DNA of 64,000 bases from Cyclina sinensis (taxonomy: Eukaryota > Mollusca > Bivalvia > Venerida > Veneridae). Positions within the stretch are counted from its first letter, which is position 1. Every line of letters begins with the position of its first letter. This document shows positions 34,953 through 46,149 of the stretch, one piece after another. Location: NCBI GenBank assembly GCA_012932295.1, contig JAAONU010000011.1:39741951-39805950 (forward strand), in the 5' to 3' direction. The notes under the pieces were generated by a model. That model was given only the letters and a program-made list of their open reading frames with translations, made no database searches and was not told the origin of the DNA. Both the position numbers and the translations under genes were made by a program.

Positions 34953-35390
34953 ATATTTTTACATTTGAAATGAAATACGTTTTATTCCTACACAATTTTG
35001 TTTGCTGATTACTCAAAAGGTATAACTGTACAAAAAGCTTGCCCTAGAAATGTTTTGGTAGACATTAAGTATAGGACAGTTATATTTATATATATTTATA
35101 AACAGTTATATACCAGGAAAATTGGCTTAAAGAAATTTGATATTTCAATGCAGTGTATTTAGAATCTAAAAAAGATCAGACAGGATAATCCATAAACAAG
35201 AAATGGACAAGGTAAAACAGGCCTACTAAATATCAAACAATCATGACTTGTAGATTATTAACTCTGATAAGTCAAAAGGCTAGAACAAGCAGTGACGAAT
35301 AAAAAATCATGGCAAATTTTCTAGGTAGCATTTCTTTATGCAGTGACTTTTTTTTCAGTTTCTTCCATCTTAGTATTCTGTTTCTTGTTA

Positions 35391-35454
35391 AGAGCAATCA
35401 GTTCGGCGAGTGAGTTGTCATCAAGCTCAGAGATACCAATCATCATTTTACTCT
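35391..35454 (-). ncRNA. Box C/D snoRNA, subfamily A copy 13
   Basis: All boxes and guide canonical. Confidence 0.78.
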
Positions 35455-35684
35455 CAAACTTTACTCTGTAAATACTTTAAGAAATATAAACTTAATATAG
35501 AAATCCTACAAACAAAATTTACTTTCACATGATGTTGATGCTTGTTCATTTTGACTTATTGACTTACTAGCGATAATTGTAATATCCAACAAATATAAGT
35601 TTGCAAGTAAATTTTCTTCCTAGGATTTCTTACTGCAAAAACATTTTCCGCTAATATCTTTATTTCATATTCTGTTTCTTATTA

Positions 35685-35748
35685 AAAGCAATCAGTTCGG
35701 CGAGTGAGATGTCATCAAGCTCAGATATACCAATCATGATTTTAATCT
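35685..35748 (-). ncRNA. Box C/D snoRNA, subfamily A copy 14
   Basis: Guide intact; box C ATCATGA. Confidence 0.6.
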
Positions 35749-35884
35749 GAAACTTCACTCTGTTAAAGCCTTTAGAAAATATTAACTTTATACAGCATTT
35801 TACCATTTCAAATAAGAGATATCTTTTTTCCTTCAAATTATAAGCAAGACTGCTATTCTGCTTTTAACAATGACTGTACTGAAA

Positions 35885-35923
35885 GCTATCAGCTAGGCAG
35901 GTGAGAAGTTATCATTTATAAAG
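35885..35923 (-). pseudogene. Subfamily B remnant
   Basis: The same deletion junction as 33,151-33,190. Confidence 0.5.
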
Positions 35924-36060
35924 CTCGCTTCTCTTTAGGGTTATAGCCTTGTTGCATCAGACTCGTCTCGGTTCAGAAAAATAGGCAAACTTACTTTCAG
36001 AAATAACATCAGAATATAATTCTGTGGTATTACTTGGAAATTTTATCGAACAAAGCATAC

Positions 36061-36121
36061 CTTTGAGTCTGAAGTTCCTGGGCCAATAGCAAGGTCTTCA
36101 AATCATCCTCGTCTGAAGATT
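36061..36121 (-). pseudogene. Acidic exon, frameshifted copy 6
   Basis: Shares the one-base deletion and TAG acceptor of copy 5. Confidence 0.65.
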
Positions 36122-36200
36122 CTACAAACAAAATATACAAAAAGTGTCATTTTTCCCCTCAGTGAGATAGTTAAATAGTCTCATCTCTGGAGTTATATAA

Positions 36201-36281
36201 ATGCAATAAGAGTTTGGTGAGTGATATTTCAAGTCATCACTGTGTGTTGACTCTGGGTTCGAATCCATCATCATTTGGCAT
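36201..36281 (-). pseudogene. Subfamily C snoRNA with lost box D, copy 5
   Basis: Same box D loss as 33,467-33,547. Sequence just beyond the 5' stem has a small deletion. Confidence 0.6.
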
Positions 36282-36631
36282 AAAAACTTTTAATTACATT
36301 ATATTCCTTTAGACAAGACACTAAAGACTTGTCAAATTCTCAGTTTTCTTTTTAATTGTACAGTAAACTGAAGTCGTAATCCAAAGAAGTTGTGCTTCTT
36401 TATTACACTTCAGACTCCAGAAAAAGGAAATGCTGAACTGAATGAATCTTAAACTTATAAATCATTTATAGAAATTTCAATAACCAGTTTGGAACTTATT
36501 ATAATAGCAAGATTTGTTAACACAATTAGATTTATTCTTTACTAAAAGCAGCCTTATTTCATTGAAAATCCAATTCAAAATTGGGACATAGAAGCATCTA
36601 ACTCAGTTAAATTCATTTCCAGTAGCAGAAA

Positions 36632-36708
36632 GGCCATCAGTTCAGTGAGAGGTATTTTTTGTCAACAGGGTTAGACAAACTTTGATTTTAAACAACCCTA
36701 ATTTGGCA
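36632..36708 (-). ncRNA. Box C/D snoRNA-like, subfamily D copy 6
   Basis: Box D CTGA kept; box C AAATTAGGG; one extra A inside. Confidence 0.38.
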
Positions 36709-37136
36709 AAGTAGCATCTTTCTAAAATAAACTTTAAACTGACTTTATTATAAAATGGTGACATATAGACCACTGAAACAAGCACCTTTGGTAACAATAA
36801 CTTAACTTTCACTGTTGGTGTTTACCAGTAATAGTAATACCCTCCCAAACTGTCATATTACCAGGAAAATTGGCTTTAAGACATTTAATGTTTCAATACA
36901 GTGTATTTAGAAACTAAGCAAAATCAGACAGGAAAATCCATAAACAAGAAATGGACAAGGCAAAACAGGCCTACTAAATATCAAACAATTATGACTTGAA
37001 GATAATTAACTCTGGTAAGTCAAAAGGCTACAACAAGCAGTGAGGAATATAAAATCATGGCAAATTTTCTAGGTAGCATTTCTTTATGCAATGACATTTT
37101 TCAGTTTTTTTCATCTAAATATTCCGTTTCTTGTTA

Positions 37137-37200
37137 AGAGCAATCAGTTCGGCGAGTGAGTTGTCATCAAGCTCAGAGATACCAATCATCATTTTACTCT
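37137..37200 (-). ncRNA. Box C/D snoRNA, subfamily A copy 15
   Basis: All boxes and guide canonical. Confidence 0.78.
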
Positions 37201-37429
37201 TAAACTTTACTCCTTAAACACTTTAAGAAATATAACTTTAATATAGAAATCCTAGAAACAAAATTTACTTTGAAATGATGTTGATGATTGTTCATTTTGA
37301 CTCATGACTTACTAGCGATAATTGTTATATCCAACAAATGTAAGTTTGTAAGTAAATTTTCCTCCTAGGATTTCTTACTGCAAAAACTTTTCCCCCCAAT
37401 ATCTGTATTTCATATTCTATTTCTTATTA

Positions 37430-37493
37430 AAAGCAATCAGTTCGGCGAGTGAGATGTCATCAAGCTCAGAGATAGCAATCACCATTTTACTCT
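37430..37493 (-). ncRNA. Box C/D snoRNA, subfamily A copy 16
   Basis: Guide intact; box C ATGGTGA. Confidence 0.65.
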
Positions 37494-37630
37494 GAAACTT
37501 CACTCTGTTAAAGCCTTTAGAAAAAATTAACTTTATACAGTATTTCTATCATTTCAAATAAGAGAAATCTTATTTCCTTCAAATTATAACCAAGACTGCT
37601 AATCTGATTTTAAGAATGACTGTGCCGAAA

Positions 37631-37688
37631 GCTTTCAGCTAGGCAGGTGAGATTTCATCAATCTCAGAGTCACTATTTATCATATAGC
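37631..37688 (-). ncRNA. Box C/D snoRNA, subfamily B copy 11
   Basis: Same as B copy 9 in boxes and stem. Confidence 0.6.
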
Positions 37689-38124
37689 ATATTTTTACAT
37701 TTGAAATGAAATACGTTTTATTCCTACACAATTTTGTTTGCTGATTACTCAAAAGGTATAGCTGTACAAAAAGCTTGCCCTAGAAATGTTTTGGTAGACA
37801 TTAAGTATAGGACAGTTATATTTATATATATTTATAAACAGTTATATACCAGGAAAATTGGCTTAAAGAAATTTGATATTTCAATGCAGTGTATTTAGAA
37901 TCTAAAAAAGATCAGACAGGATAATCCATAAACAAGAAATGGACAAGGTAAAACAGGCCTACTAAATATCAAACAATCATGACTTGTAGATTATTAACTC
38001 TGGTAAGTCAAAAGGCTAGAACAAGCAGTGACGAATAAAAAATCATGGCAAATTTTCTAGGTAGCATTTCTTTATGCAGTGACTTTTTTCAGTTTCTTCC
38101 ATCTTAGTATTCCGTTTCTTGTTA

Positions 38125-38188
38125 AGAGCAATCAGTTCGGCGAGTGAGTTGTCATCAAGCTCAGAGATACCAATCATCATTTTACTCT
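38125..38188 (-). ncRNA. Box C/D snoRNA, subfamily A copy 17
   Basis: All boxes and guide canonical. Confidence 0.78.
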
Positions 38189-38323
38189 AAAACTTAACTC
38201 TGTAAACACTTTAAGAAAAATAAACTTAATAAAGATTTTCTATCACTTCATATAACAGAAATCTTATTTTCTTCAAATTTCCAGGATGTTTGTTATTTTA
38301 CTTTTAAGAATAACTGTACAAAA

Positions 38324-38382
38324 AGCAATCAGCTAGGAAGGTGTCATTTCATCCATCTCAGAGTCACCATTCATCAGTTAGC
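38324..38382 (-). ncRNA. Box C/D snoRNA, subfamily B copy 12
   Basis: Box C CTGATGA, D' CTGA, C' GGATGA, D CTGA. Confidence 0.55.
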
Positions 38383-38464
38383 AAAATTCTACATTTATAA
38401 TGTAATACAATGTATCCTTATCCAATCTTGTGTGCTGATTCCTCAAAAGGTATAAATGTACAAA

Positions 38465-38523
38465 AAGTCATCAGGTAGGCAGGTGAGATTTCATCAATCT
38501 CAGAGTCACCATTTATCATTACC
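38465..38523 (-). ncRNA. Box C/D snoRNA, subfamily B copy 13
   Basis: Box C ATGATAA, D' CTGA, C' TGATGA, D CTGA; weak terminal stem. Confidence 0.58.
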
Positions 38524-38831
38524 AGTAATAGTAATACCCTTCGAACTGTCATATTACCCAGAAAATTGGCTTTAAGAAATTTAATGTTTCAATGCAGTGT
38601 ATTTAGAATCTTAAAAAATATCAGACAGGAAAATCCATAAGAAATGGACAAGGCAAAACAGGCCTGCTAAATATCAAACAATCATGACTTGTAGATTATT
38701 AACTCTGGTAATTCAAAAGGCTAGAACAAGCAGTGATGAATATAAAATCATGGCAAATTTTCTAGGTAGCATTTCTTTAGGCAGTGACTTTTTTTTCAGT
38801 TTCTTCCATCTTAGTATTCTGTTTCTTGTTA

Positions 38832-38895
38832 AGAACAATCAGTTCGGCGAGTGAGTTGTCATCAAGCTCAGAGATACCAATCATCATTTTACTCT
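38832..38895 (-). ncRNA. Box C/D snoRNA, subfamily A copy 18
   Basis: Boxes and guide canonical; stem as in copy 11. Confidence 0.76.
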
Positions 38896-39124
38896 CAAAC
38901 TTTACTCCTTAAACACTTTAAGAAATATAACTTTAATATAGAAATCCTAGAAACAAAATTTACTTTGAAATGATGTTGATGATTGTTCATTTTGACTCAT
39001 GACTTACTAGCGATAATTGTTATATCCAACAAATGTAAGTTTGTAAGTAAATTTTCCTCCTAGGATTTCTTACTGCAAAAACTTTTCCCCCCAATATCTG
39101 TATTTCATATTCTATTTCTTATTA

Positions 39125-39188
39125 AAAGCAATCAGTTCGGCGAGTGAGATGTCATCAAGCTCAGAGATAGCAATCACCATTTTACTCT
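39125..39188 (-). ncRNA. Box C/D snoRNA, subfamily A copy 19
   Basis: Guide intact; box C ATGGTGA. Confidence 0.65.
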
Positions 39189-39325
39189 GAAACTTCACTC
39201 TGTTAAAGCCTTTAGAAAAAATTAACTTTATACAGTATTTCTATCATTTCAAATAAGAGAAATCTTATTTCCTTCAAATTATAACCAAGACTGCTAATCT
39301 GATTTTAAGAATGACTGTGCCGAAA

Positions 39326-39383
39326 GCTTTCAGCTAGGCAGGTGAGATTTCATCAATCTCAGAGTCACTATTTATCATATAGC
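39326..39383 (-). ncRNA. Box C/D snoRNA, subfamily B copy 14
   Basis: Same as B copy 9. Confidence 0.6.
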
Positions 39384-39821
39384 ATATTTTTACATTTGAA
39401 ATGAAATACGTTTTATTCCTACACAATTTTGTTTGCTGATTACTCAAAAGGTATAACTGTACAAAAAGCTTGCCCTAGAAATGTTTTGGTAGACATTAAG
39501 TATAGGACAGTTATATTTATATATATTTATAAACAGTTATATACCAGGAAAATTGGCTTAAAGAAATTTGATATTTCAATGCAGTGTATTTAGAATCTAA
39601 AAAAGATCAGACAGGATAATCCATAAACAAGAAATGGACAAGGTAAAACAGGCCTACTAAATATCAAACAATCATGACTTGTAGATTATTAACTCTGATA
39701 AGTCAAAAGGCTAGAACAAGCAGTGACGAATAAAAAATCATGGCAAATTTTCTAGGTAGCATTTCTTTATGCAGTGACTTTTTTTTCAGTTTCTTCCATC
39801 TTAGTATTCTGTTTCTTGTTA

Positions 39822-39885
39822 AGAGCAATCAGTTCGGCGAGTGAGTTGTCATCAAGCTCAGAGATACCAATCATCATTTTACTCT
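39822..39885 (-). ncRNA. Box C/D snoRNA, subfamily A copy 20
   Basis: All boxes and guide canonical. Confidence 0.78.
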
Positions 39886-40115
39886 CAAACTTTACTCTGT
39901 AAATACTTTAAGAAATATAAACTTAATATAGAAATCCTACAAACAAAATTTACTTTCACATGATGTTGATGCTTGTTCATTTTGACTTATTGACTTACTA
40001 GCGATAATTGTAATATCCAACAAATATAAGTTTGCAAGTAAATTTTCTTCCTAGGATTTCTTACTGCAAAAACATTTTCCGCTAATATCTTTATTTCATA
40101 TTCTGTTTCTTATTA

Positions 40116-40179
40116 AAAGCAATCAGTTCGGCGAGTGAGATGTCATCAAGCTCAGATATACCAACCATGATTTTAATCT
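40116..40179 (-). ncRNA. Box C/D snoRNA, subfamily A copy 21
   Basis: Guide intact; box C ATCATGG, two mismatches. Confidence 0.52.
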
Positions 40180-40315
40180 GAAACTTCACTCTGTTAAAGC
40201 CTTTAGAAAATATTAACTTTATACAGCATTTTACCATTTCAAATAACAGATATCTTTTTTCCTTCAAATTATAAGCAAGACTGCTATTCTGCTTTTAAGA
40301 ATGACTGTACTGAAA

Positions 40316-40354
40316 GCTATCAGCTAGGCAGGTGAGAAGTTATCATTTATAAAG
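40316..40354 (-). pseudogene. Subfamily B remnant
   Basis: Same deletion junction as 33,151-33,190. Confidence 0.5.
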
Positions 40355-40491
40355 CTCGCTTCTCTTTAGGGTTATAGCCTTGTTGCATCAGACTCGTCTC
40401 GGTTCAGAAAAATAGGCAAACTTACTTTCAGAAATAACATCAGAATATAATTATGTGGTATTACTTGGAAATTTTATCGAACAAAGCATAC

Positions 40492-40552
40492 CTTTGAGTC
40501 TGAAGTTCCTGGGCCAATAGCAAGGTCTTCAAATCATCCTCGTCTGAAGATT
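40492..40552 (-). pseudogene. Acidic exon, frameshifted copy 7
   Basis: Shares the one-base deletion and TAG acceptor. Confidence 0.65.
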
Positions 40553-40631
40553 CTACAAACAAAATATACAAAAAGTGTCATTTTTCCCCTCAGTGAGATA
40601 GTTAAATAGTCTCATCTCTGGAGTTATATAA

Positions 40632-40712
40632 ATGCAATAAGAGTTTGGTGAGTGATATTTCAAGTCATCACTGTGTGTTGACTCTGGGTTCGAATCCATC
40701 ATCATTTGGCAT
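40632..40712 (-). pseudogene. Subfamily C snoRNA with lost box D, copy 6
   Basis: Identical lesions to 36,201-36,281. Confidence 0.6.
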
Positions 40713-41062
40713 AAAAACTTTTAATTACATTATATTCCTTTAGACAAGACACTAAAGACTTGTCAAATTCTCAGTTTTCTTTTTAATTGTACAGTAAACT
40801 GAAGTCGTAATCCAAAGAAGTTGTGCTTCTTTATTACACTTCAGACTCCAGAAAAAGGAAATGCTGAACTGAATGAATCTTAAACTTATAAATCATTTAT
40901 AGAAATTTCAATAACCAGTTTGGAACTTATTATAATAGCAAGATTTGTTAACACAATTAGATTTATTCTTTACTAAAAGCAGCCTTATTTCACTGAAAAT
41001 CCAATTCAAAATTGGGACATAGAAGCATCTAACTCAGTTAAATTCATTTCCAGTAGCAGAAA

Positions 41063-41138
41063 GGCCATCAGTTCAGTGAGAGGTATTTTTTGTCAACAGG
41101 GTTAGACAACTTTGATTTTAAACAACCCTAATTTGGCA
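41063..41138 (-). ncRNA. Box C/D snoRNA-like, subfamily D copy 7
   Basis: Box D CTGA kept; box C AAATTAGGG. Confidence 0.38.
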
Positions 41139-41566
41139 AAGTAGCATCTTTCTAAAATAAACTTTAAACTGACTTTATTATAAAATGGTGACATATAGAC
41201 CACTGAAACAAGCACCTTTGGTAACAATAACTTAACTTTCACTGTTGGTGTTTACCAGTAATAGTAATACCCTCCCAAACTGTCATATTACCAGGAAAAT
41301 TGGCTTTAAGACATTTAATGTTTCAATACAGTGTATTTAGAAACTAAGCAAAATCAGACAGGAAAATCCATAAACAAGAAATGGACAAGGCAAAACAGGC
41401 CTACTAAATATCAAACAATTATGACTTCAAGATAATTAACTCTGGTAAGTCAAAAGGCTACAACAAGCAGTGAGGAATATAAAATCATGGCAAATTTTCT
41501 AGGTAGCATTTCTTTATGCAATGACATTTTTCAGTTTTTTTCATCTAAATATTCCGTTTCTTGTTA

Positions 41567-41630
41567 AGAGCAATCAGTTCGGCGAGTGAGTTGTCATCAA
41601 GCTCAGAGATACCAATCATCATTTTACTCT
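41567..41630 (-). ncRNA. Box C/D snoRNA, subfamily A copy 22
   Basis: All boxes and guide canonical. Confidence 0.78.
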
Positions 41631-41859
41631 CAAACTTTACTTCTTAAACACTTTAAGAAATATAACTTTAATATAGAAATCCTAGAAACAAAATTTACTT
41701 TGAAATGATGTTGATGATTGTTCATTTTGACTCATGACTTACTAGCGATAATTGTTATATCCAACAAATGTAAGTTTGTAAGTAAATTTTCCTCCTAGGA
41801 TTTCTTACTGCAAAAACTTTTCCCCCCAATATCTGTATTTCATATTCTATTTCTTATTA

Positions 41860-41923
41860 AAAGCAATCAGTTTGGCGAGTGAGATGTCATCAAGCTCAGA
41901 GATAGCAATCACCATTTTACTCT
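41860..41923 (-). ncRNA. Box C/D snoRNA, subfamily A copy 23
   Basis: Guide end changed (TTTGGCGAGTGA on plus); box C ATGGTGA. Confidence 0.55.
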
Positions 41924-42060
41924 GAAACTTCACTCTGTTAAAGCCTTTAGAAAAAATTAACTTTATACAGTATTTCTATCATTTCAAATAAGAGAAATCT
42001 TATTTCCTTCAAATTATAACCAAGACTGCTAATCTGATTTTAAGAATGACTGTGCCGAAA

Positions 42061-42118
42061 GCTTTCAGCTAGGCAGGTGAGATTTCATCAATCTCAGAGT
42101 CACTATTTATCATATAGC
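42061..42118 (-). ncRNA. Box C/D snoRNA, subfamily B copy 16
   Basis: Same as B copy 9. Confidence 0.6.
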
Positions 42119-42549
42119 ATATTTTTACATTTGAAATGAAATACATTTTATTCCTACACAATTTTGTTTGCTGATTACTCAATAGGTATAACTGTACAAA
42201 AAGCTTGCCCTAGAAATGTTTTGGTAGACATTAAGTATAGGACAGTTATATTTATATATATTTATAAACAGTTATATACCAGGAAAATTGGCTTAAAGAA
42301 ATTTGATATTTCAATGCAGTGTATTTAGAATCTAAAAAAGATCAGACAGGATAATCCATAAACAAGAAATGGACAAGGTAAAACAGGCCTATATCAAACA
42401 ATCATGACTTGTAGATTATTAACTCTGATACGTCAAAAGGCTAGAACAAGCAGTGACGAATAAAAAATCATGGCAAATTTTCTAGGTAGCATTTCTTTAT
42501 GCAGTGACTTTTTTCAGTTTCTTCCATCTTAGTATTCCGTTTCTTGTTA

Positions 42550-42613
42550 AGAGCAATCAGTTCGGCGAGTGAGTTGTCATCAAGCTCAGAGATACCAATC
42601 ATCATTTTACTCT
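42550..42613 (-). ncRNA. Box C/D snoRNA, subfamily A copy 24
   Basis: All boxes and guide canonical. Confidence 0.78.
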
Positions 42614-42748
42614 AAAACTTAACTCTGTAAACACTTTAAGAAAAATAAACTTAATAAAGATTTTCTATCACTTCATATAACAGAAATCTTATTTTCTTCA
42701 AATTTCCAGGATGTTTGTTATTTTACTTTTAAGAATAACTGTACAAAA

Positions 42749-42807
42749 AGCAATCAGCTAGGAAGGTGTCATTTCATCCATCTCAGAGGCACCATTCATC
42801 AGTTAGC
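42749..42807 (-). ncRNA. Box C/D snoRNA, subfamily B copy 17
   Basis: Same as B copy 6, including CTGATGA as box C. Confidence 0.55.
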
Positions 42808-42889
42808 AAAATTCTACATTTATAATGTAATACAATGTATCCTTATCCAATCTTGTGTGCTGATTCCTCAAAAGGTATAAATGTACAAA

Positions 42890-42948
42890 AAGTCATCAGG
42901 TAGGCAGGTGAGATTTCATCAATCTCAGAGTCACCATTTATCATTACC
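42890..42948 (-). ncRNA. Box C/D snoRNA, subfamily B copy 18
   Basis: Same as B copy 7. Confidence 0.58.
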
Positions 42949-43256
42949 AGTAATAGTAATACCCTCCGAACTGTCATATTACCCAGAAAATTGGCTTTAA
43001 GAAATTTAATGTTTCAATGCAGTGTATTTAGAATCTTAAAAAAAATCAGACAGGAAAATCCATAAGAAATGGACAAGGCAAAACAGGCCTGCTAAATATC
43101 AAACAATCATGACTTGTAGATTATTAACTCTGGTAATTCAAAAGGCTAGAACAAGCAGTGATGAATATAAAATCATGGCAAATTTTCTAGGTAGCATTTC
43201 TTTATGCAGTGACTTTTTTTTCAGTTTCTTCCATCTTAGTATTCTGTTTCTTGTTA

Positions 43257-43320
43257 AGAGCAATCAGTTCGGCGAGTGAGTTGTCATCAAGCTCAGAGAT
43301 ACCAATCATCATTTTACTCT
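43257..43320 (-). ncRNA. Box C/D snoRNA, subfamily A copy 25
   Basis: All boxes and guide canonical. Confidence 0.78.
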
Positions 43321-43550
43321 CAAACTTTACTCTGTAAATACTTTAAGAAATATAAACTTAATATAGAAATCCTACAAACAAAATTTACTTTCACATGATG
43401 TTGATGCTTGTTCATTTTGACTTATTGACTTACTAGCGATAATTGTAATATCCAACAAATATAAGTTTGCAAGTAAATTTTCTTCCTAGGATTTCTTACT
43501 GCAAAAACATTTTCCGCTAATATCTTTATTTCATATTCTGTTTCTTATTA

Positions 43551-43614
43551 AAAGCAATCAGTTCGGCGAGTGAGATGTCATCAAGCTCAGATATACCAAT
43601 CATCATTTTAATCT
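43551..43614 (-). ncRNA. Box C/D snoRNA, subfamily A copy 26
   Basis: Guide and box C canonical, but the terminal stem is weakened (AGATTAA). Confidence 0.66.
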
Positions 43615-43750
43615 GAAACTTCACTTTGTTAAAGCCTTTAGAAAATATTAACTTTATACAACATTTTACCATTTCAAATAAGAGAAATCTTTTTTCCTTC
43701 AAATTATAAGCAAGACTGCTATTCTGCTTTTAAGAATGACTGTACTGAAA

Positions 43751-43790
43751 GCTATCAGCTAGGCAGGTGAGAAGTTATCATTTATAAAGC
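43751..43790 (-). pseudogene. Subfamily B remnant
   Basis: Same deletion junction as 33,151-33,190. Confidence 0.5.
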
Positions 43791-43926
43791 TCGCTTCTCT
43801 TTAGGGTTATAGCCTTGTTGCATCAGACTCGTCTCGGTTCAGAAAAATAGGCACACTTACTTTCAGAAATAACATCAGAATATAATTCTGTGGTATTACT
43901 TGGAAATTTTATCGAACAAAGCATAC

Positions 43927-43987
43927 CTTTGAGTCTGAAGTTCCTGGGCCAATAGCAAGGTCTTCAAATCATCCTCGTCTGAAGATT
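43927..43987 (-). pseudogene. Acidic exon, frameshifted copy 8
   Basis: Same one-base deletion and TAG acceptor as copies 5 to 7. Confidence 0.65.
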
Positions 43988-44066
43988 CTACTAACAAAAT
44001 ATACAAAAAGTGTCATTTTTCCCCTCAGTGAGATAGTTAAATAGTCTCATCTCTGGAGTTATATAA

Positions 44067-44147
44067 ATGCAATAAGAGTTTGGTGAGTGATATTTCAAGT
44101 CATCACTGTGTGTTGACTCTGGGTTCGAATCCATCATCATTTGGCAT
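44067..44147 (-). pseudogene. Subfamily C snoRNA with lost box D, copy 7
   Basis: Box D reads CTTA; boxes C and C' intact. Confidence 0.6.
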
Positions 44148-44497
44148 ATAAAACTTTTAATTACATTATATTCCTTTAGACAAGACACTAAAACTTGTCA
44201 AAATCTCAGTTTTCTTTTTAATTGTACAGTAAACTGAAGTCGTAATCCAAAGAAGTTGTGCTTCTTTATTACACTTCAGACTCCAGAAAAAGGAAATGCT
44301 GAACTGAATAAATCTTAAATTTATAAATCATTTATAGAAATTTCAATAACCAGTTTGGAACTTTTTATAATAGCAAGATTTGTTAACACAATTAGATTTA
44401 TTCTTTACTAAAAGCAGTCTTGTTTCACTGAAAATCCAATTCAAAATTGGGACATAGAAGCATCTAACTCAGTTAAACTCATTTCCAGTAGCATAAA

Positions 44498-44573
44498 GGC
44501 CATCAGTTCAGTGAGACGTATTTTTTGTCAACAGGGTTAGACAACTTTGATTTTAAACAACCCTAATTTGGCA
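44498..44573 (-). ncRNA. Box C/D snoRNA-like, subfamily D copy 8
   Basis: Box D CTGA kept; box C AAATTAGGG; one guide change (ACGTCTCACTGAA). Confidence 0.36.
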
Positions 44574-45001
44574 AAGTAGCATCTTTCTAAAATAAACTTT
44601 AAACTGACTTTATCATAAAATGGTGACATATAGACCACTGAAACAAGCACCTTTGGTAACAATAACTTAACTTTCACTGTTGGTGTTTACCAGTAATAGT
44701 AATACCCTACCAAACTGTTATATTACCAGGAAAATTGGCTTTAAGACATTTAATGTTTCAATACAGTGTATTTAGAAACTAAGAAAAATCAGACAGGAAA
44801 ATCCATCAACAAGAAATGGACAAGGCAAAACAGGCCTACTAAATATCAAACAATTATGACTTGAAGATTATTAACGCTGATAAGTCATAAGGCTAGAACA
44901 AGCAGTTTAGAATATAAAATCACGGCAAATTTTCTAGGTAGCATTTCTTTATGCAGTGACTTTTTTCAGTTTCTTCCATCTTAGTATTCTGTTTCTTGTT
45001 A

Positions 45002-45065
45002 AGAGCAATCAGTTTGGTGAGTGAGTTGTCATCAAGCTCAGAGATACCAATCATCATTTTACTCT
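45002..45065 (-). ncRNA. Box C/D snoRNA, subfamily A copy 27
   Basis: Boxes canonical, but the guide is altered (TTTGGTGAGTGAG on plus). The same substitution type is seen in subfamily C. Confidence 0.6.
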
Positions 45066-45200
45066 AAAACTTAACTCTGTAAACACTTTAAGAAAAATAA
45101 ACTTAATAAAGATTTTCTATCATTTCATATAACAGAAATCTTATTTTCTTCAAATTTCCAGTATGTTTGTTAATTTACTTTTAAGAATAACTGTACAAAA

Positions 45201-45259
45201 AACAATCAGCTAGGAAGGTGTCATTTCATCCATCTCAGAGTCACCATTCATCAGTTAGC
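45201..45259 (-). ncRNA. Box C/D snoRNA, subfamily B copy 20
   Basis: Box C CTGATGA, D' CTGA, C' GGATGA, D CTGA. Confidence 0.52.
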
Positions 45260-45341
45260 AAAATTCTACATTTATAATGTGATACAATGTATCCTTATCC
45301 AATCTTGTGTGCTGATTTCTCAAAAGGTATAACTGTACAAA

Positions 45342-45400
45342 AAGTCATCAGGTAGGCAGGTGAGATTTCATCAATCTCAGAGTCATCATTCATCATTACC
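45342..45400 (-). ncRNA. Box C/D snoRNA, subfamily B copy 21
   Basis: Box C ATGATGA, D' CTGA, C' TGATGA and D CTGA all canonical; guide TCTCACCTGCCTAC. Confidence 0.65.
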
Positions 45401-45639
45401 AGTAATAGTTATACCCTCCCGAACTGTCGTATTGCCTGGAAAATTGGCTTTAAGAAATTTGATATTTCAATGCAGTGTATTTAGAATCTAAATAAAATCA
45501 GACAGGGAAATCCATAAACAAGAAATGGACAAGGTAAAACAGGCCTGGTAAATATCAAACAATCATGACTTGTAGATTATTAACTCTGGTAGGTCAAAAG
45601 GCTAGAACAAGCAGTGAGGAATATAAAAGCACGGCAAAG

Positions 45640-45663
45640 TGATACCAATCATCATTTTACTCT
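45640..45663 (-). pseudogene. Subfamily A remnant, box C half only
   Basis: A deletion joins GGCAAAGTG to ATACCAATCATCATTTTACT, leaving stem, box C and part of the first guide. Confidence 0.55.
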
Positions 45664-45890
45664 CAAACTTTACTCTGTAAATACTTTAAGAAATATAAAC
45701 ATAATATAGAAATCCTAGGAAGAAAATTTACTTTGACATGATGATGATTGTTCATTTTGACTTATTGACTTTCTAGCGATAATTGTAATATCCAACAAAT
45801 GTAAAATTGTCAGTAAAATTTCTTCCTAGGATTTCTTACTGCAAAAACTTTTTTCCCAACTATCTGTATTTCATATTCTATTTCTTATCA

Positions 45891-45954
45891 AAAGCAATCA
45901 GTCTGGCGAGTAAGATGTCATCGATCTCAGAGATACCAATCACCAGTTTACTCT
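45891..45954 (-). ncRNA. Box C/D snoRNA-like, subfamily A copy 28
   Basis: Guide altered (CTGGCGAGTAAG on plus); box C CTGGTGA. Confidence 0.42.
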
Positions 45955-46091
45955 GAAACTTCACTCTGTTAAAGCCTTTAGAAAATATTAACTTTATACA
46001 GCATTTCTACCATTTCAAATAACAGAAATCTTATTTCCTTCAAATTATAACCAAGACTGCTATTCTGCTTTTAAGAATGACTGTACCGAAA

Positions 46092-46149
46092 GCTATCAGC
46101 TAGGCAGGTGAGATTTCATCAATCTCACAGTAACTATTTATCATATAGC
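46092..46149 (-). ncRNA. Box C/D snoRNA, subfamily B copy 22
   Basis: GCTAT/ATAGC stem perfect, C' TGATGA, D CTGA; D' changed to CTGT-like and box C ATGATAA. Confidence 0.5.
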
